A stretch of 49,006 nucleotides of DNA from a virus: positions 1 through 49,006 of IMG/VR virus record IMGVR_UViG_3300030117_000100; one strand, written 5' to 3'. Positions within the stretch are counted from its first letter, which is position 1, and each line of letters begins with the position of its first letter. Below the pieces are notes generated by a model. That model was not told the DNA's origin. It did no database searches and saw nothing but the letters and a program-made list of their open reading frames with translations. A program made the position numbers and the translations under genes. Below, in pieces: positions 16,873 to 23,971 of the stretch.

Positions 16873-18482
16873 GCTGCCATATCACTCCTTTCATATGGAA
16901 TCTCTTCGGATAAGATCGTAGTCTCTGGGTCGTAGTAAACTGAACCTGCTCTACCAAGTTTAGCAAAAGGTCGGTTCTTATCAACTATAAACTCAGTTGT
17001 ATTCTGTAAGACTTCATCCTCTGATTCTACATCTCTTTCTATCTTTATACATATTATTGCTTCCTCTTCAAGAGAGGCTGCGTATTTTGTCCTACCATCG
17101 TCATTAACCTGTGATATAAATACTACACCTATGTTTAGCTCCTTGGCTAGTTGAGCCATGCGTGAGCCAAGTGTGGTCAGTGTGCTAGTAGCACCATCAA
17201 CACCAGTGTTAGATAGATATGCTAGTCTCTGGACATGGTCTACAAAAATATAGTCTGCACCAAAAGATGTTACAGCCATTCGAGTATAGTCCAGTAGGCT
17301 CAGGGGATCGTCATGAGATTGCATCTCAAAGATAATCGTTCTGTTGTTCTCTGAGTCAGCAATCTTGTTTGCTGCTTCTTCTACTTGATCTAGGGTATAG
17401 CCATTACGGTTAGCATCCTCATGAGTCCTGACATTGCAGCCAAGGTGGTAGGTAGCCATAGCTCGAAGAGTTGTAGACTTCATCTCTTCCATATGTAGAA
17501 GAGCTATCTTTACATCCTCGTTTTGAAGTAGCCCAGTCTCGAAGTATCTAATCACCTCAGTCTTACCAGTGCCACGAGGTGCCTTGATAAATGTAAGTCC
17601 ACCTTTAACCATGCCACGGATCTTCTCATCAAGTCCTGCATGACCAGTGGATACATACTCGTATGGACTCTCGTTACGTAAGGCAAGGGAGAAGTCATCA
17701 CGAGAACAGAAGAAGTTCTCAGGGCTGTATCGTTGAGGCTTCTTAGCTGCCCACATTAAGTCTTTACCATCACCTGCCTGTAAGAAGTCATTGGCATCCT
17801 TGTGCTTAGACATAGGCACATACCAGAACTTATCTGGAAAGGCTTGATACAACTTGTCTGCTGCCCTACGTCCTGCATGGTCTAGTTCACCTGCATATAT
17901 AATCTCTTTAAAAGACGACAGATAAAGGTAGTTGTGTTTAATAAACTTCTCACCGATACTAGCAGATGGTAATGACTTTACAGGAAATGTCTTACCAAGT
18001 ATCTGGTATAGTGATGCAGCATCAAACTCACCCTCAGTAATGTAGATGCGTTGGCTTGTCCCTGCGTTAAACTCAGGACCAAACAGATGGTTCATACCCA
18101 TGCCACGATCTTTTGTCCAAGACTTTGACTTGTCATCTACCAGTCGATACTTGACTGTGTGTGGGTATTTATATGCATACCTAACTGGTCTACCATCGTC
18201 ACCAATCTGCAAGGCAATGCCATACAGTTCAGCAACGTCAGTATCTAGTCCACGTATACCCTCGTGCGTCTGGGACGCAATTGTTATATCCATAGGGTTT
18301 CTCCTCTCCTTTAATGGATACTCACTCTTTACCCAATCGAATACCTGTGGCATATCTTTCATTGGGTAAGACCTAGAACAGGAGTGACAGTGACCGTAGC
18401 CATCATCGTTCCAGTTAAATGCATCACTTGATCCACACTCAACATACGGACATGCCAGATGTGGATTGTCATTACTCGCCAT
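16869..18482 (-). CDS. T7 gp4-like primase-helicase
   Basis: The product has 537 aa. An N-terminal zinc ribbon (Cys11, Cys16, Cys32, Cys35) recognises the priming site. A TOPRIM-type primase core follows, with Glu150-Gly-x-x-Asp154 (ITEGEFDAAS) and Asp201 (AGELDHAGRR). The C-terminal RecA-like helicase has a Walker A (APRGTGKTEV, residues 301-310), a Walker B (YIFVDHVQRL) and the DnaB-type FISQVNDDGRTKYAASLEEE segment. It unwinds DNA 5'-3' and makes primers for the polymerase encoded directly downstream. The start ATG follows GAGGAGGCTAATA. Confidence 0.95.
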   Translation of the reverse strand: MASNDNPHLACPYVECGSSDAFNWNDDGYGHCHSCSRSYPMKDMPQVFDWVKSEYPLKERRNPMDITIASQTHEGIRGLDTDVAELYGIALQIGDDGRPVRYAYKYPHTVKYRLVDDKSKSWTKDRGMGMNHLFGPEFNAGTSQRIYITEGEFDAASLYQILGKTFPVKSLPSASIGEKFIKHNYLYLSSFKEIIYAGELDHAGRRAADKLYQAFPDKFWYVPMSKHKDANDFLQAGDGKDLMWAAKKPQRYSPENFFCSRDDFSLALRNESPYEYVSTGHAGLDEKIRGMVKGGLTFIKAPRGTGKTEVIRYFETGLLQNEDVKIALLHMEEMKSTTLRAMATYHLGCNVRTHEDANRNGYTLDQVEEAANKIADSENNRTIIFEMQSHDDPLSLLDYTRMAVTSFGADYIFVDHVQRLAYLSNTGVDGATSTLTTLGSRMAQLAKELNIGVVFISQVNDDGRTKYAASLEEEAIICIKIERDVESEDEVLQNTTEFIVDKNRPFAKLGRAGSVYYDPETTILSEEIPYERSDMAA

Positions 18483-18600
18483 TATTAGCCTCCTCTCGTT
18501 CCTTGGCTCTCTGTCTCTCTTCTTTAGTCATAGGGCGTATCTCTTTTGATATACCCTTTCTGCGATCAACGTGCCATTCTTGTGGTTCTTGCTTTACCAT
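18472..18600 (-). CDS. Small charged protein (42 aa)
   Basis: The frame MVKQEPQEWHVDRRKGISKE...GE ends inside the primase-helicase start (11-base overlap), and its own ATG overlaps the end of the gene before it. It is highly charged, with Lys, Arg and Glu alternating in the last half and likely a single helix. Its final codons also supply the primase ribosome-binding site, so it may function partly as a coupling cistron. No known family. Confidence 0.55.
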   Translation of the reverse strand: MVKQEPQEWHVDRRKGISKEIRPMTKEERQRAKEREEANNGE

Positions 18601-18743
18601 AGTGGATTCATCATGTCAAACAATTTATACCAAGATGACCCCTCTAGTGCTAGCCACATAAGGATCGGTACACCAATTAGAAAGAAGACGCAAGCTAAAA
18701 ATGCCCACATGAGACCTTTTGTCGTACAATAGTTTTCTGTCAT
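18594..18743 (-). CDS. Single-span membrane mini-protein (49 aa)
   Basis: The frame starts MTENYCTTKG, then runs into a clear membrane helix (LMWAFLACVFFLIGVPILMW, residues 11-30) and a short tail ending FDMMNPLW. The ATG overlaps the previous stop as ATGA, and the stop overlaps the next ATG. A holin or envelope-interaction role is possible given the SleB hydrolase two genes upstream. One span with short tails would suit a small holin or antiholin, but nothing confirms it. Confidence 0.6.
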   Translation of the reverse strand: MTENYCTTKGLMWAFLACVFFLIGVPILMWLALEGSSWYKLFDMMNPLW

Positions 18744-18955
18744 GCATATTTTCTCCTTGCTTTGGGTGGAAAGTTTTCACGATTCCATCCATTGTTTATT
18801 TGTTCTACTGCCCAAGAATAATTAATCTTCCAGTGTCTAGCTGCTTCTGCCATGTTAATAAAATCTTTACCGTACAACCTACACTCTCTTTGTAATTGTT
18901 TTTGTGTAGGCTCATGTTTAATACGGATGTGACATGGTACGTTCTTTGGTTGCAT
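18740..18955 (-). CDS. Small basic DNA-binding-like protein (71 aa)
   Basis: The product is rich in Lys and Arg, with a possible helix-turn-helix (FINMAEAARHWKINYSWAVE, about residues 32-51) like the MerR/phage-regulator type that reads a pattern of short helices, followed by NNGWNRENFPPKARRKYA. It follows the SleB gene by three bases. It could be a small regulator; the helix call is by eye only. Confidence 0.6.
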   Translation of the reverse strand: MQPKNVPCHIRIKHEPTQKQLQRECRLYGKDFINMAEAARHWKINYSWAVEQINNGWNRENFPPKARRKYA

Positions 18956-18958
18956 AAT

Positions 18959-19354
18959 CTACTCCTTATAAAATATGTGTGATCCTAAAGTTACAGTATG
19001 TTTATAATGTTTACTCCAAAAAGGTTTAACATAGTTTGCATGGTAGTAGACAGATCCTTCTGTATTATCCTTGACATAGCCATAGACTACCTTGTGTGCT
19101 ACAATTTGAGAGTCTAGCCATGCTCGTCTTTCTCTTGGTTTATCTGATTTACCATCACAATACCAACTGAACTGACATCTACCTATACCTTTCTCTAAAC
19201 CCTGATACACCACTTTACACGCATCGTTAGGAAACTTATCATCAGCTACACGATTAAGCACAACGTGAGCTACTGCATACTGTCCCTCTAATGGTTCACT
19301 ACGTGCCTCGTAGTACACGTTAAGTGCAATGCATGTAAGCATCTCAGCTATCAT
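18959..19354 (-). CDS. SleB-type cell wall hydrolase (endolysin candidate)
   Basis: The product has 131 aa. It matches the Hydrolase_2/SleB pattern: NVYYEARSEPLEGQYAVAHV with the catalytic-type Glu16, then VLNRVADDKFP, CQFSWYCDGK and a C-terminal VYYHANYVKPFW strand set. These enzymes cleave peptidoglycan glycan strands. There is no signal peptide beyond a weak N-terminal hydrophobic run (MLTCIALNVYY). It lies in the replication operon rather than with the late M15 enzyme, right after a 26-aa membrane peptide. It could aid lysis or act on the wall earlier. Confidence 0.88.
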   Translation of the reverse strand: MIAEMLTCIALNVYYEARSEPLEGQYAVAHVVLNRVADDKFPNDACKVVYQGLEKGIGRCQFSWYCDGKSDKPRERRAWLDSQIVAHKVVYGYVKDNTEGSVYYHANYVKPFWSKHYKHTVTLGSHIFYKE

Positions 19355-19435
19355 TTAAATACCCTCAACGAGCATATACAAAAATGGAGATGCTGCTACA
19401 AACATTAAAAACAAAACAGTTAATGTTAATTTCAT
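19355..19435 (-). CDS. 26-aa membrane peptide upstream of SleB hydrolase
   Basis: MKLTLTVLFLMFVAASPFLY MLVEGI: one hydrophobic helix from residue 3 to about 24 with a single Lys before and Glu after. The stop codon abuts the hydrolase ATG (TAAATG). Size and position fit a minimal pinholin-like or leader peptide. Peptides this short can be spurious, but the exact junctions on both sides argue for translation. Confidence 0.5.
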   Translation of the reverse strand: MKLTLTVLFLMFVAASPFLYMLVEGI

Positions 19436-19439
19436 TTTT

Positions 19440-19643
19440 TTATTTTTCCCCCATGTTCATCGGTGCATAGACTTCACCATTGTATTGGCTACCAGTCTCA
19501 GTATCAGTACCAAAGTTACACCATGCTAGTATAACTAGGATTGCCATGATCCAGTAAAATGAAACCTTCAACCACTTGATAAAGCCTTCGAATGTTTTCT
19601 TTGCTTCTATCTCTGCCAGTTCGTTTGGTGCTTTTCCCTTCAT
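19440..19643 (-). CDS. Single-span membrane protein (67 aa)
   Basis: I chose the ATG at 19643, which overlaps the previous stop (ATGA), over a TTG at 19667. An N-terminal amphipathic helix (NELAEIEAKKTFEGFIKWLK) is followed by a membrane span (VSFYWIMAILVILAWCNFG, about residues 28-46) and a polar tail. Topology resembles small phage inner-membrane proteins. It lies upstream of the 26-aa peptide and hydrolase, forming a four-gene membrane/wall cluster. Function unknown. Confidence 0.65.
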   Translation of the reverse strand: MKGKAPNELAEIEAKKTFEGFIKWLKVSFYWIMAILVILAWCNFGTDTETGSQYNGEVYAPMNMGEK

Positions 19644-19813
19644 TGTTGTACATCCACTTCTAGACAAGCCACTGTCTCTGACTTGTGTGTTATCATCTTA
19701 GCTGCTTTACTTAGTTCAATCTGACACTCTTCCAGTGTGGCATACGTGCCAAGTTGGTAGTGGTCAACAGACTGTGTGCTAAACAGTTGCATCCATACTA
19801 ATACATACATCAT
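19640..19813 (-). CDS. Small exported-type protein with Cys pair (57 aa)
   Basis: The start at 19813 uses the ATG in TAATG after GAGGAG, rather than an upstream TTG frame. The hydrophobic N-terminus (MMYVLVWMQLFSTQSV) leads into YATLEECQIELSKAAKM...VACLEV with two cysteines. This layout (short hydrophobic start, F/Y-x-T/P-x-E-x-C, about 20-25 residues, Cys) recurs in two rightward genes at 28508 and 30033. It could be a periplasmic disulfide peptide. No function known. Confidence 0.6.
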   Translation of the reverse strand: MMYVLVWMQLFSTQSVDHYQLGTYATLEECQIELSKAAKMITHKSETVACLEVDVQQ

Positions 19814-20001
19814 TATGTATACTCCTCTATATGACAATCTATAACTTCCCAATTGATACCAATGGTAGCATCGTGACGGTTCTTAATTGTATGTAGTACG
19901 TCCAATGCTTTGTCTCTACTCATTGTTATACCCAACTCTTTACACCTTTCTAACACGTCATTTACGTGCCAAACTATTTCAATCTGTTCTGATAAACTCA
20001 C
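19813..20001 (-). CDS. Small hypothetical protein, GTG start (62 aa)
   Basis: The GTG at 20001 overlaps the previous stop (GTGA). The product is a soluble, helical, acidic protein (SLSEQIEIVWHVNDVLERCK, RDKALDVLHTIKNRHDATIG). Its last codons contain the GAGGAG ribosome-binding site of the next gene. There is no recognisable domain. The chain of one- to four-base overlaps on both sides supports a real cistron. Confidence 0.6.
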   Translation of the reverse strand: MSLSEQIEIVWHVNDVLERCKELGITMSRDKALDVLHTIKNRHDATIGINWEVIDCHIEEYT

Positions 20002-20108
20002 TCTTCTATCTCCTTTCCTTTATGCTTCTTCTTTCTAGGCACTACACCTTTCTTTCGATCAGGTATAGCTTTCTGTTTATACTTTGGTTGCCGAAGGTCT
20101 TTTGCCAT
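19998..20108 (-). CDS. Basic mini-protein (36 aa)
   Basis: MAKDLRQPKYKQKAIPDRKK followed by GVVPRKKKHKGKEIEE. More than a third of the residues are Lys or Arg. The beginning resembles tiny basic phage proteins I have seen, with unknown function. The stop overlaps the GTG of the next gene. Nucleic-acid binding is plausible from charge alone. Confidence 0.55.
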   Translation of the reverse strand: MAKDLRQPKYKQKAIPDRKKGVVPRKKKHKGKEIEE

Positions 20109-20115
20109 CGGGTTT

Positions 20116-20310
20116 TTAATGTATCGGTCCTTCATACCAGTCATCCCAGTTTACCTCAAGTTCTTTGTGAAATCTAATATCGGCTGCCATTAAAAAGAAC
20201 AAGGCAGCAAGTTCCATTGCGTACTCATCTTGAATTACGCCATCTGCAAATAACCTACCATACTTCTCAAAAGTTTCTATAGGTATTTCTCTATCTTTTT
20301 TCTTCTTCAT
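20116..20310 (-). CDS. Small acidic protein coupled to integrase (64 aa)
   Basis: The ATG overlaps the integrase stop (ATGA). The product begins MKKKKDREIPIETFEKYGRL, then is helical and acidic with a hydrophobic core (EYAMELAALFFLMAADIRFH) and an aromatic tail (NWDDWYEGPIH). It is too polar for a membrane protein. Being co-translated with the integrase, it could be an accessory factor such as an excisionase, but no helix-turn-helix or winged-helix pattern is evident. Function is open. Confidence 0.6.
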   Translation of the reverse strand: MKKKKDREIPIETFEKYGRLFADGVIQDEYAMELAALFFLMAADIRFHKELEVNWDDWYEGPIH

Positions 20311-21191
20311 TCCCTTTGTCTCCTCTCCAATGCAGACTTTGCAGTTTTTAAACTAAATTTATTATACGGATTTAGACTGCTGACATTCTTGTGTCCAGTC
20401 ACAGATTGAATAGCTAGATGGTCTACATCACTCTCAATCATCTGGACAATGGCAGTCTTACGCAGATCACCTACTCTCAGCTCGTCAGGAAGGCAAGCAA
20501 TAGCTTTTACCTCTGCCAGTAGTCCAGTCATCTGAGAAACTGTTAGCGGTCTGTAGGCACCGTCTGAGGCTCTGTGATGAGGCACTACATACGGTTGAAA
20601 GTCCCAGTCACCCTTCTGATCGGTGAGCATGGCAATTAAGTTAGGTGGTATCGGTAATTCTACCTCAGCTCCACGTTTAGTTTGTTTGATTTGTACAACT
20701 CCCTCATCAAGGTCAACGTTGTCCCAAGTTAGGTTGCGTATATCTATTGGGCGTTGACCCCACTCATAGCACATCAGTACGATCAGCCCGATGTTACGCC
20801 ATTCAAATTTAGTAAAGGCGGTATCGAGAAATGATAGTACCTGATCATGTGTCCATACGACAGAACGTGGTTCACTGCTACGTTTCTTAACTCTAGCCAT
20901 TGGATTAGTCACCATTATCTCCATTGATATGAGATAGTTGATGAGAACTGAAAACACCCTAGCGTTATGGTTTGCATTCGAGGTGGATGTTTCCAGCTCC
21001 CATGTATCGTATATCTCAGAACACATCGGTACGGTCAGCTTGTTTAGCTGCACGTTACCAAGTCGCCTTCCCATAACAGACATACGACAGAAAGCTAGTA
21101 GACAACACTCGTAGTTCTTTTGGGAGGAACTAGAGAGAGAGCAGAACTGGCGAGTGTGGAGATAATTGTCTACAGCTTTATTAAATTTCAT
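20307..21191 (-). CDS. int: Tyrosine recombinase (phage integrase)
   Basis: The protein has 294 aa from the ATG at 21191; a TTG five codons upstream is also in frame. I prefer the ATG because a 17-codon leader frame ends on it (ATGA). The N-terminal core-binding helices are followed by a catalytic domain with Arg147 (WGQRPIDI), Lys172 (QTKRG), Arg244 in GDLRKTA, His267 (TGHK) and Tyr276 (NPYNKFS). The usual first His of HxxR is Gly here. It would integrate phage DNA at a host site. It is preceded by a promoter overlapped by phased repeats. No att site is recognisable by eye. Confidence 0.9.
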   Translation of the reverse strand: MKFNKAVDNYLHTRQFCSLSSSSQKNYECCLLAFCRMSVMGRRLGNVQLNKLTVPMCSEIYDTWELETSTSNANHNARVFSVLINYLISMEIMVTNPMARVKKRSSEPRSVVWTHDQVLSFLDTAFTKFEWRNIGLIVLMCYEWGQRPIDIRNLTWDNVDLDEGVVQIKQTKRGAEVELPIPPNLIAMLTDQKGDWDFQPYVVPHHRASDGAYRPLTVSQMTGLLAEVKAIACLPDELRVGDLRKTAIVQMIESDVDHLAIQSVTGHKNVSSLNPYNKFSLKTAKSALERRQRE

Positions 21192-21241
21192 ATCTTTCCT
21201 ATCCAATGTGAGCAGTCATCATGTGGGTCATCTACTTCCAT
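21188..21241 (-). CDS. 17-codon leader peptide coupled to integrase
   Basis: The strong site AGGAGG precedes an ATG at 21241. The frame reads MEVDDPHDDCSHWIGKI and stops on ATGA, overlapping the integrase ATG. The integrase itself has no good ribosome-binding site of its own, so its translation would depend on this leader. It is rich in Asp and His. It may be a control cistron rather than a functional peptide. Confidence 0.5.
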   Translation of the reverse strand: MEVDDPHDDCSHWIGKI

Positions 21242-21269
21242 AGGCACCTCCTACATTAAGGAACCTATA

Positions 21270-21275
21270 GTTATA
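21270..21275 (-). promoter_or_regulatory. Probable integrase promoter -10
   Basis: On the minus strand GTATAACTA (21276-21268), the same -10 block as the other promoters here, lies 29 bases upstream of the leader ATG. No good -35 is visible in the AT-rich upstream DNA, which instead holds the ACTTWAAGT array; one copy overlaps this -10. Activation or repression by an array-binding protein is likely. Confidence 0.5.
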
Positions 21276-21344
21276 CTTAAAGTTTATAATAATACTACTA
21301 TTAATATTAAAAAACTTTAAGTTTACTTTAAGTATACTTAAAAT
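21275..21344. repeat. Phased ACTTWAAGT operator-like array A (integrase)
   Basis: Copies at 21275-21283, 21314-21322, 21325-21333 and a weaker one at 21336-21344. The right three are spaced 11 bp, one helical turn. They flank an AT core containing ATACTACT and TTAATATTAA. The same arrangement exists at 27272-27366. Confidence 0.8.
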
Positions 21345-21368
21345 ACACTATTTTACTAATTAATCAAG

Positions 21369-21385
21369 TGTGACATGTCGTCACA
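21369..21385. promoter_or_regulatory. Inverted repeat TGTGAC-N5-GTCACA
   Basis: A perfect six-base inverted repeat overlaps the stop of the peptidase gene and lies just upstream of array A. It may be a small RNA hairpin ending the peptidase transcript or a protein site. No T run follows, so a strong terminator is unlikely. Confidence 0.55.
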
Positions 21386-22349
21386 TATATTTCTTCCAAT
21401 ACTTATCATTGCCATAATTGTCTGAATAATTGTAATACCTAGACATATCATCAATATGGCACTCCTCCATGAGAGTGTGTGGGTTAAAGCCATACTGGTC
21501 AAGTAGCTCTGCAACCCTAGTTGGGTAGTCAATAATAATCTGCTCAAGAGCATAAGTATTATCATCATCGTAATCATACTTGTAACCATACTTGTCATTG
21601 CGTTGCCACAAGTCCTCAACCTTGGATGCATCACGCTCGAACACCAGACCAGACCAGTCAGCCTGACACAGTGCGATTAGTAATTCATCAGCATAATCAA
21701 GGTCTTGCACCTCATTCTTAGTGTGCTGATTGTAGTAGCCAACACTGATATTAGTACACTCAGATACTATTGAAGCATACTCATTGCTATCAGTATAAGA
21801 GCCAGTATTGTCTGGCTGTAATAGTGGCATATTTACAACATCTGCAAAAGATTTTGCAAAGGCATCTGATGCAGTACGTAGTCCCATCTGGTGTGTGATC
21901 ACAGAGTTCTGACCCTTGCGATCAAAAGATATTACTGCGTCAATATAACTCAACCATTTAGGTTCAGATGCTACAAGCTGCTGACTACCCTGACACCCAG
22001 ACTCCTCTGCTGCATGGATAACATACACACCTTGTACACCGAACTCAATCATGCCAAGGATCAACCATACACCAGTGGTACAGTCAGCACCTAGACAGTT
22101 AGAGTCAGCATGGTTGGATATAGATACTACATCATTCATGATGATCAGCTTTTGAAAGCCATCTTTGATATGTACAGTGTCATGGTGTGCAGTAAAGCAT
22201 ACATTAGGTTTGTCACCTATGATCTTGATATAGTTACCAAACTTGTCAGGCTTACCGAACGTAGGTTCGAGAAACCTCTTACAAAAAGCTCGCTGCGTAG
22301 CACTACCCTCTGGTCGTTTGTAACGCAACATTTCTACTAGACTATGCAT
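21381..22349 (-). CDS. M20/M28-type dizinc peptidase
   Basis: The start at 22349 is chosen because AGGAGG precedes it and it overlaps the previous stop (TAATG). The protein has 322 aa. The full cocatalytic zinc set is visible: His55-x-Asp57 (HHDTVH), Asp89 (GADCTTG), Glu115-Glu116 (AAEESG), Asp143 (SFDRKG) and His209 (YYNQHTKNE). Family members are aminopeptidases, carboxypeptidases or deacylases. The C-terminal part is acidic and Tyr-rich. A cytosolic peptidase in a phage replication operon is unusual. It could recycle peptides or process a specific host or phage protein. Substrate unknown. Confidence 0.85.
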   Translation of the reverse strand: MHSLVEMLRYKRPEGSATQRAFCKRFLEPTFGKPDKFGNYIKIIGDKPNVCFTAHHDTVHIKDGFQKLIIMNDVVSISNHADSNCLGADCTTGVWLILGMIEFGVQGVYVIHAAEESGCQGSQQLVASEPKWLSYIDAVISFDRKGQNSVITHQMGLRTASDAFAKSFADVVNMPLLQPDNTGSYTDSNEYASIVSECTNISVGYYNQHTKNEVQDLDYADELLIALCQADWSGLVFERDASKVEDLWQRNDKYGYKYDYDDDNTYALEQIIIDYPTRVAELLDQYGFNPHTLMEECHIDDMSRYYNYSDNYGNDKYWKKYM

Positions 22350-23971
22350 TAGTCTTCCTCCTCTTTTATATTCCATATATTATTTGTTTCATCATATTCA
22401 AGGTCAGCATGTTTTGCTTCCTCAATAGATATGGTATCACCAGTATCTGTAGTAGCCATCTGATCGTCAGGATATACCTCACCATCCCAGTCAGATATGA
22501 AGTAAGTACCTGCATCAATACCACGTTGACTGATGTAACAATCCTCATGCTCACAGTAGTAGGCTAGGTCAACATGCCAATACTCATCATCATTGTCACA
22601 GTACATGAAGTAATCACCATACTCAACAGCCCAGTCACTGACACGCTCCTCAGTGTAGCCATTCCTATTACCGTAAGGTATATAGACCATGTAAGACTGA
22701 TCAATGTGGTAGTCTGCATCTGCATACTCGCAATAGAAATGCTCTTCATAGTAGCAGTCATTGCAGTAACGGCACTCAGTGTACTCACTAAAGTAATAAT
22801 CATCATCGCTCAAACCACAATTACAATTCTCACAGTGACAATCGTTGGCATTGAGTACACCTTGATAGCCACTAGCATCAATCTCACCGTCACAAGAAAT
22901 AACAAGATACTTACCATCGTCATACAATCTACGTGGCTCAGGATCAAGATACGGTGCATAGAAAGCATCGGGATCATCTTGTGTGGGTTGACGTAGCAAC
23001 CTAGCACCTTCCCACGCATCGTCAGCACCATACTCACCATTGGGTGTAGACTTAATGTGATGCTCTAGCATATCTATTGCTTGCTCTGACACACCATATA
23101 TCGGACCGCCTCTGTATTGTCCGTCAGGCATGACACGAACCACACAACGAGATGCGATCTTACCGTCTTGGTCTTCTGTCCATAGCATCTTGAAGTCACC
23201 ACTTGCGTATGCTGTGACTGGATGTACAGGCAAGTGATCGAAGTCATACCGCATACATGATGATGCACTAGACTTGCGTTGATAAGTGGTGCTGATGTTG
23301 TCAGTAGGGGCTTGCGTCCATGAATATGCTTTGACAAAGTCTTTGGCATCTGTACCCTCCTTGAGAAATAGCTTACGTTTAGCAAACCTGTCAAGGTACT
23401 CGTCAGTAAGCTGAATAATTTGTTTATGTTCTAGCTCAGGAAACATTAGAGAGAATGCACGAGCTGGCTTCATGGCAACCTCACGATCACGCTCAAAGCG
23501 ATCACGAGCCGATTGATACATGGTGATCTTAGGTGCAAACCGTTTTGATCTGCGAGGTGCAAAGCATCGTAAACGAATTGAACCTCTCATGTTTGGTTGA
23601 TGGGTTGTGCAAGTATTACCAGTCACTCGTAAAAATGCACGATCCCACCACGCAATAAATGTATCATCACGACTGCGAAACATATCTACCTCATCATAGT
23701 TACCCCATGCCTTGAGTATAGGGTCAACCTCATCTGGTGCAGACCAGTCACGCTTTACTACAAAGCCAACCTCTGATGGATAAGACACCAAGTAACGAAA
23801 CTCACCTACATAGATAACAGCACCACGCAGTTCTTTGGTATTGTCATGGTGTACATTTATCTCAGGGTTAGATACATCATAGTTCTTGTATAACTCAACC
23901 TGTTCGGCAAGGTGTGCATTGTATGCAGCAACCTTGTCCATATCATTAGGCATAATCCAATATTTAGCCAT
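22349..23971 (-). CDS. Large Cys-rich acidic protein with zinc-finger-like array (540 aa)
   Basis: The N-terminal 300 residues form a soluble domain (MAKYWIMPNDMDKVAAYNAH..., RLRCFAPRRSKRFAPKI). The last third is strikingly rich in Cys, Tyr and Asp: CHCENCNCGLSDDDYYFSEY then TECRYCNDCYYEEHFYCEYA, with later YCEHEDCY. At least four C-x2-C or C-x-C pairs could bind zinc, like LIM or RING-type treble clefs. Start: GGAGGAACGAGT then ATG. The next gene overlaps its stop by one base. I recall similar proteins in marine phages, without known function. Binding to host proteins or nucleic acid is inferred. Confidence 0.75.
   Translation of the reverse strand: MAKYWIMPNDMDKVAAYNAHLAEQVELYKNYDVSNPEINVHHDNTKELRGAVIYVGEFRYLVSYPSEVGFVVKRDWSAPDEVDPILKAWGNYDEVDMFRSRDDTFIAWWDRAFLRVTGNTCTTHQPNMRGSIRLRCFAPRRSKRFAPKITMYQSARDRFERDREVAMKPARAFSLMFPELEHKQIIQLTDEYLDRFAKRKLFLKEGTDAKDFVKAYSWTQAPTDNISTTYQRKSSASSCMRYDFDHLPVHPVTAYASGDFKMLWTEDQDGKIASRCVVRVMPDGQYRGGPIYGVSEQAIDMLEHHIKSTPNGEYGADDAWEGARLLRQPTQDDPDAFYAPYLDPEPRRLYDDGKYLVISCDGEIDASGYQGVLNANDCHCENCNCGLSDDDYYFSEYTECRYCNDCYYEEHFYCEYADADYHIDQSYMVYIPYGNRNGYTEERVSDWAVEYGDYFMYCDNDDEYWHVDLAYYCEHEDCYISQRGIDAGTYFISDWDGEVYPDDQMATTDTGDTISIEEAKHADLEYDETNNIWNIKEEED

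Noticed and set aside
22574-22996. Long antisense frame opposite the Cys-rich 540-aa gene
   Set aside because: Ile/Thr/Val-rich product without start signal, created by the biased Tyr/Asp/Cys codons on the other strand.
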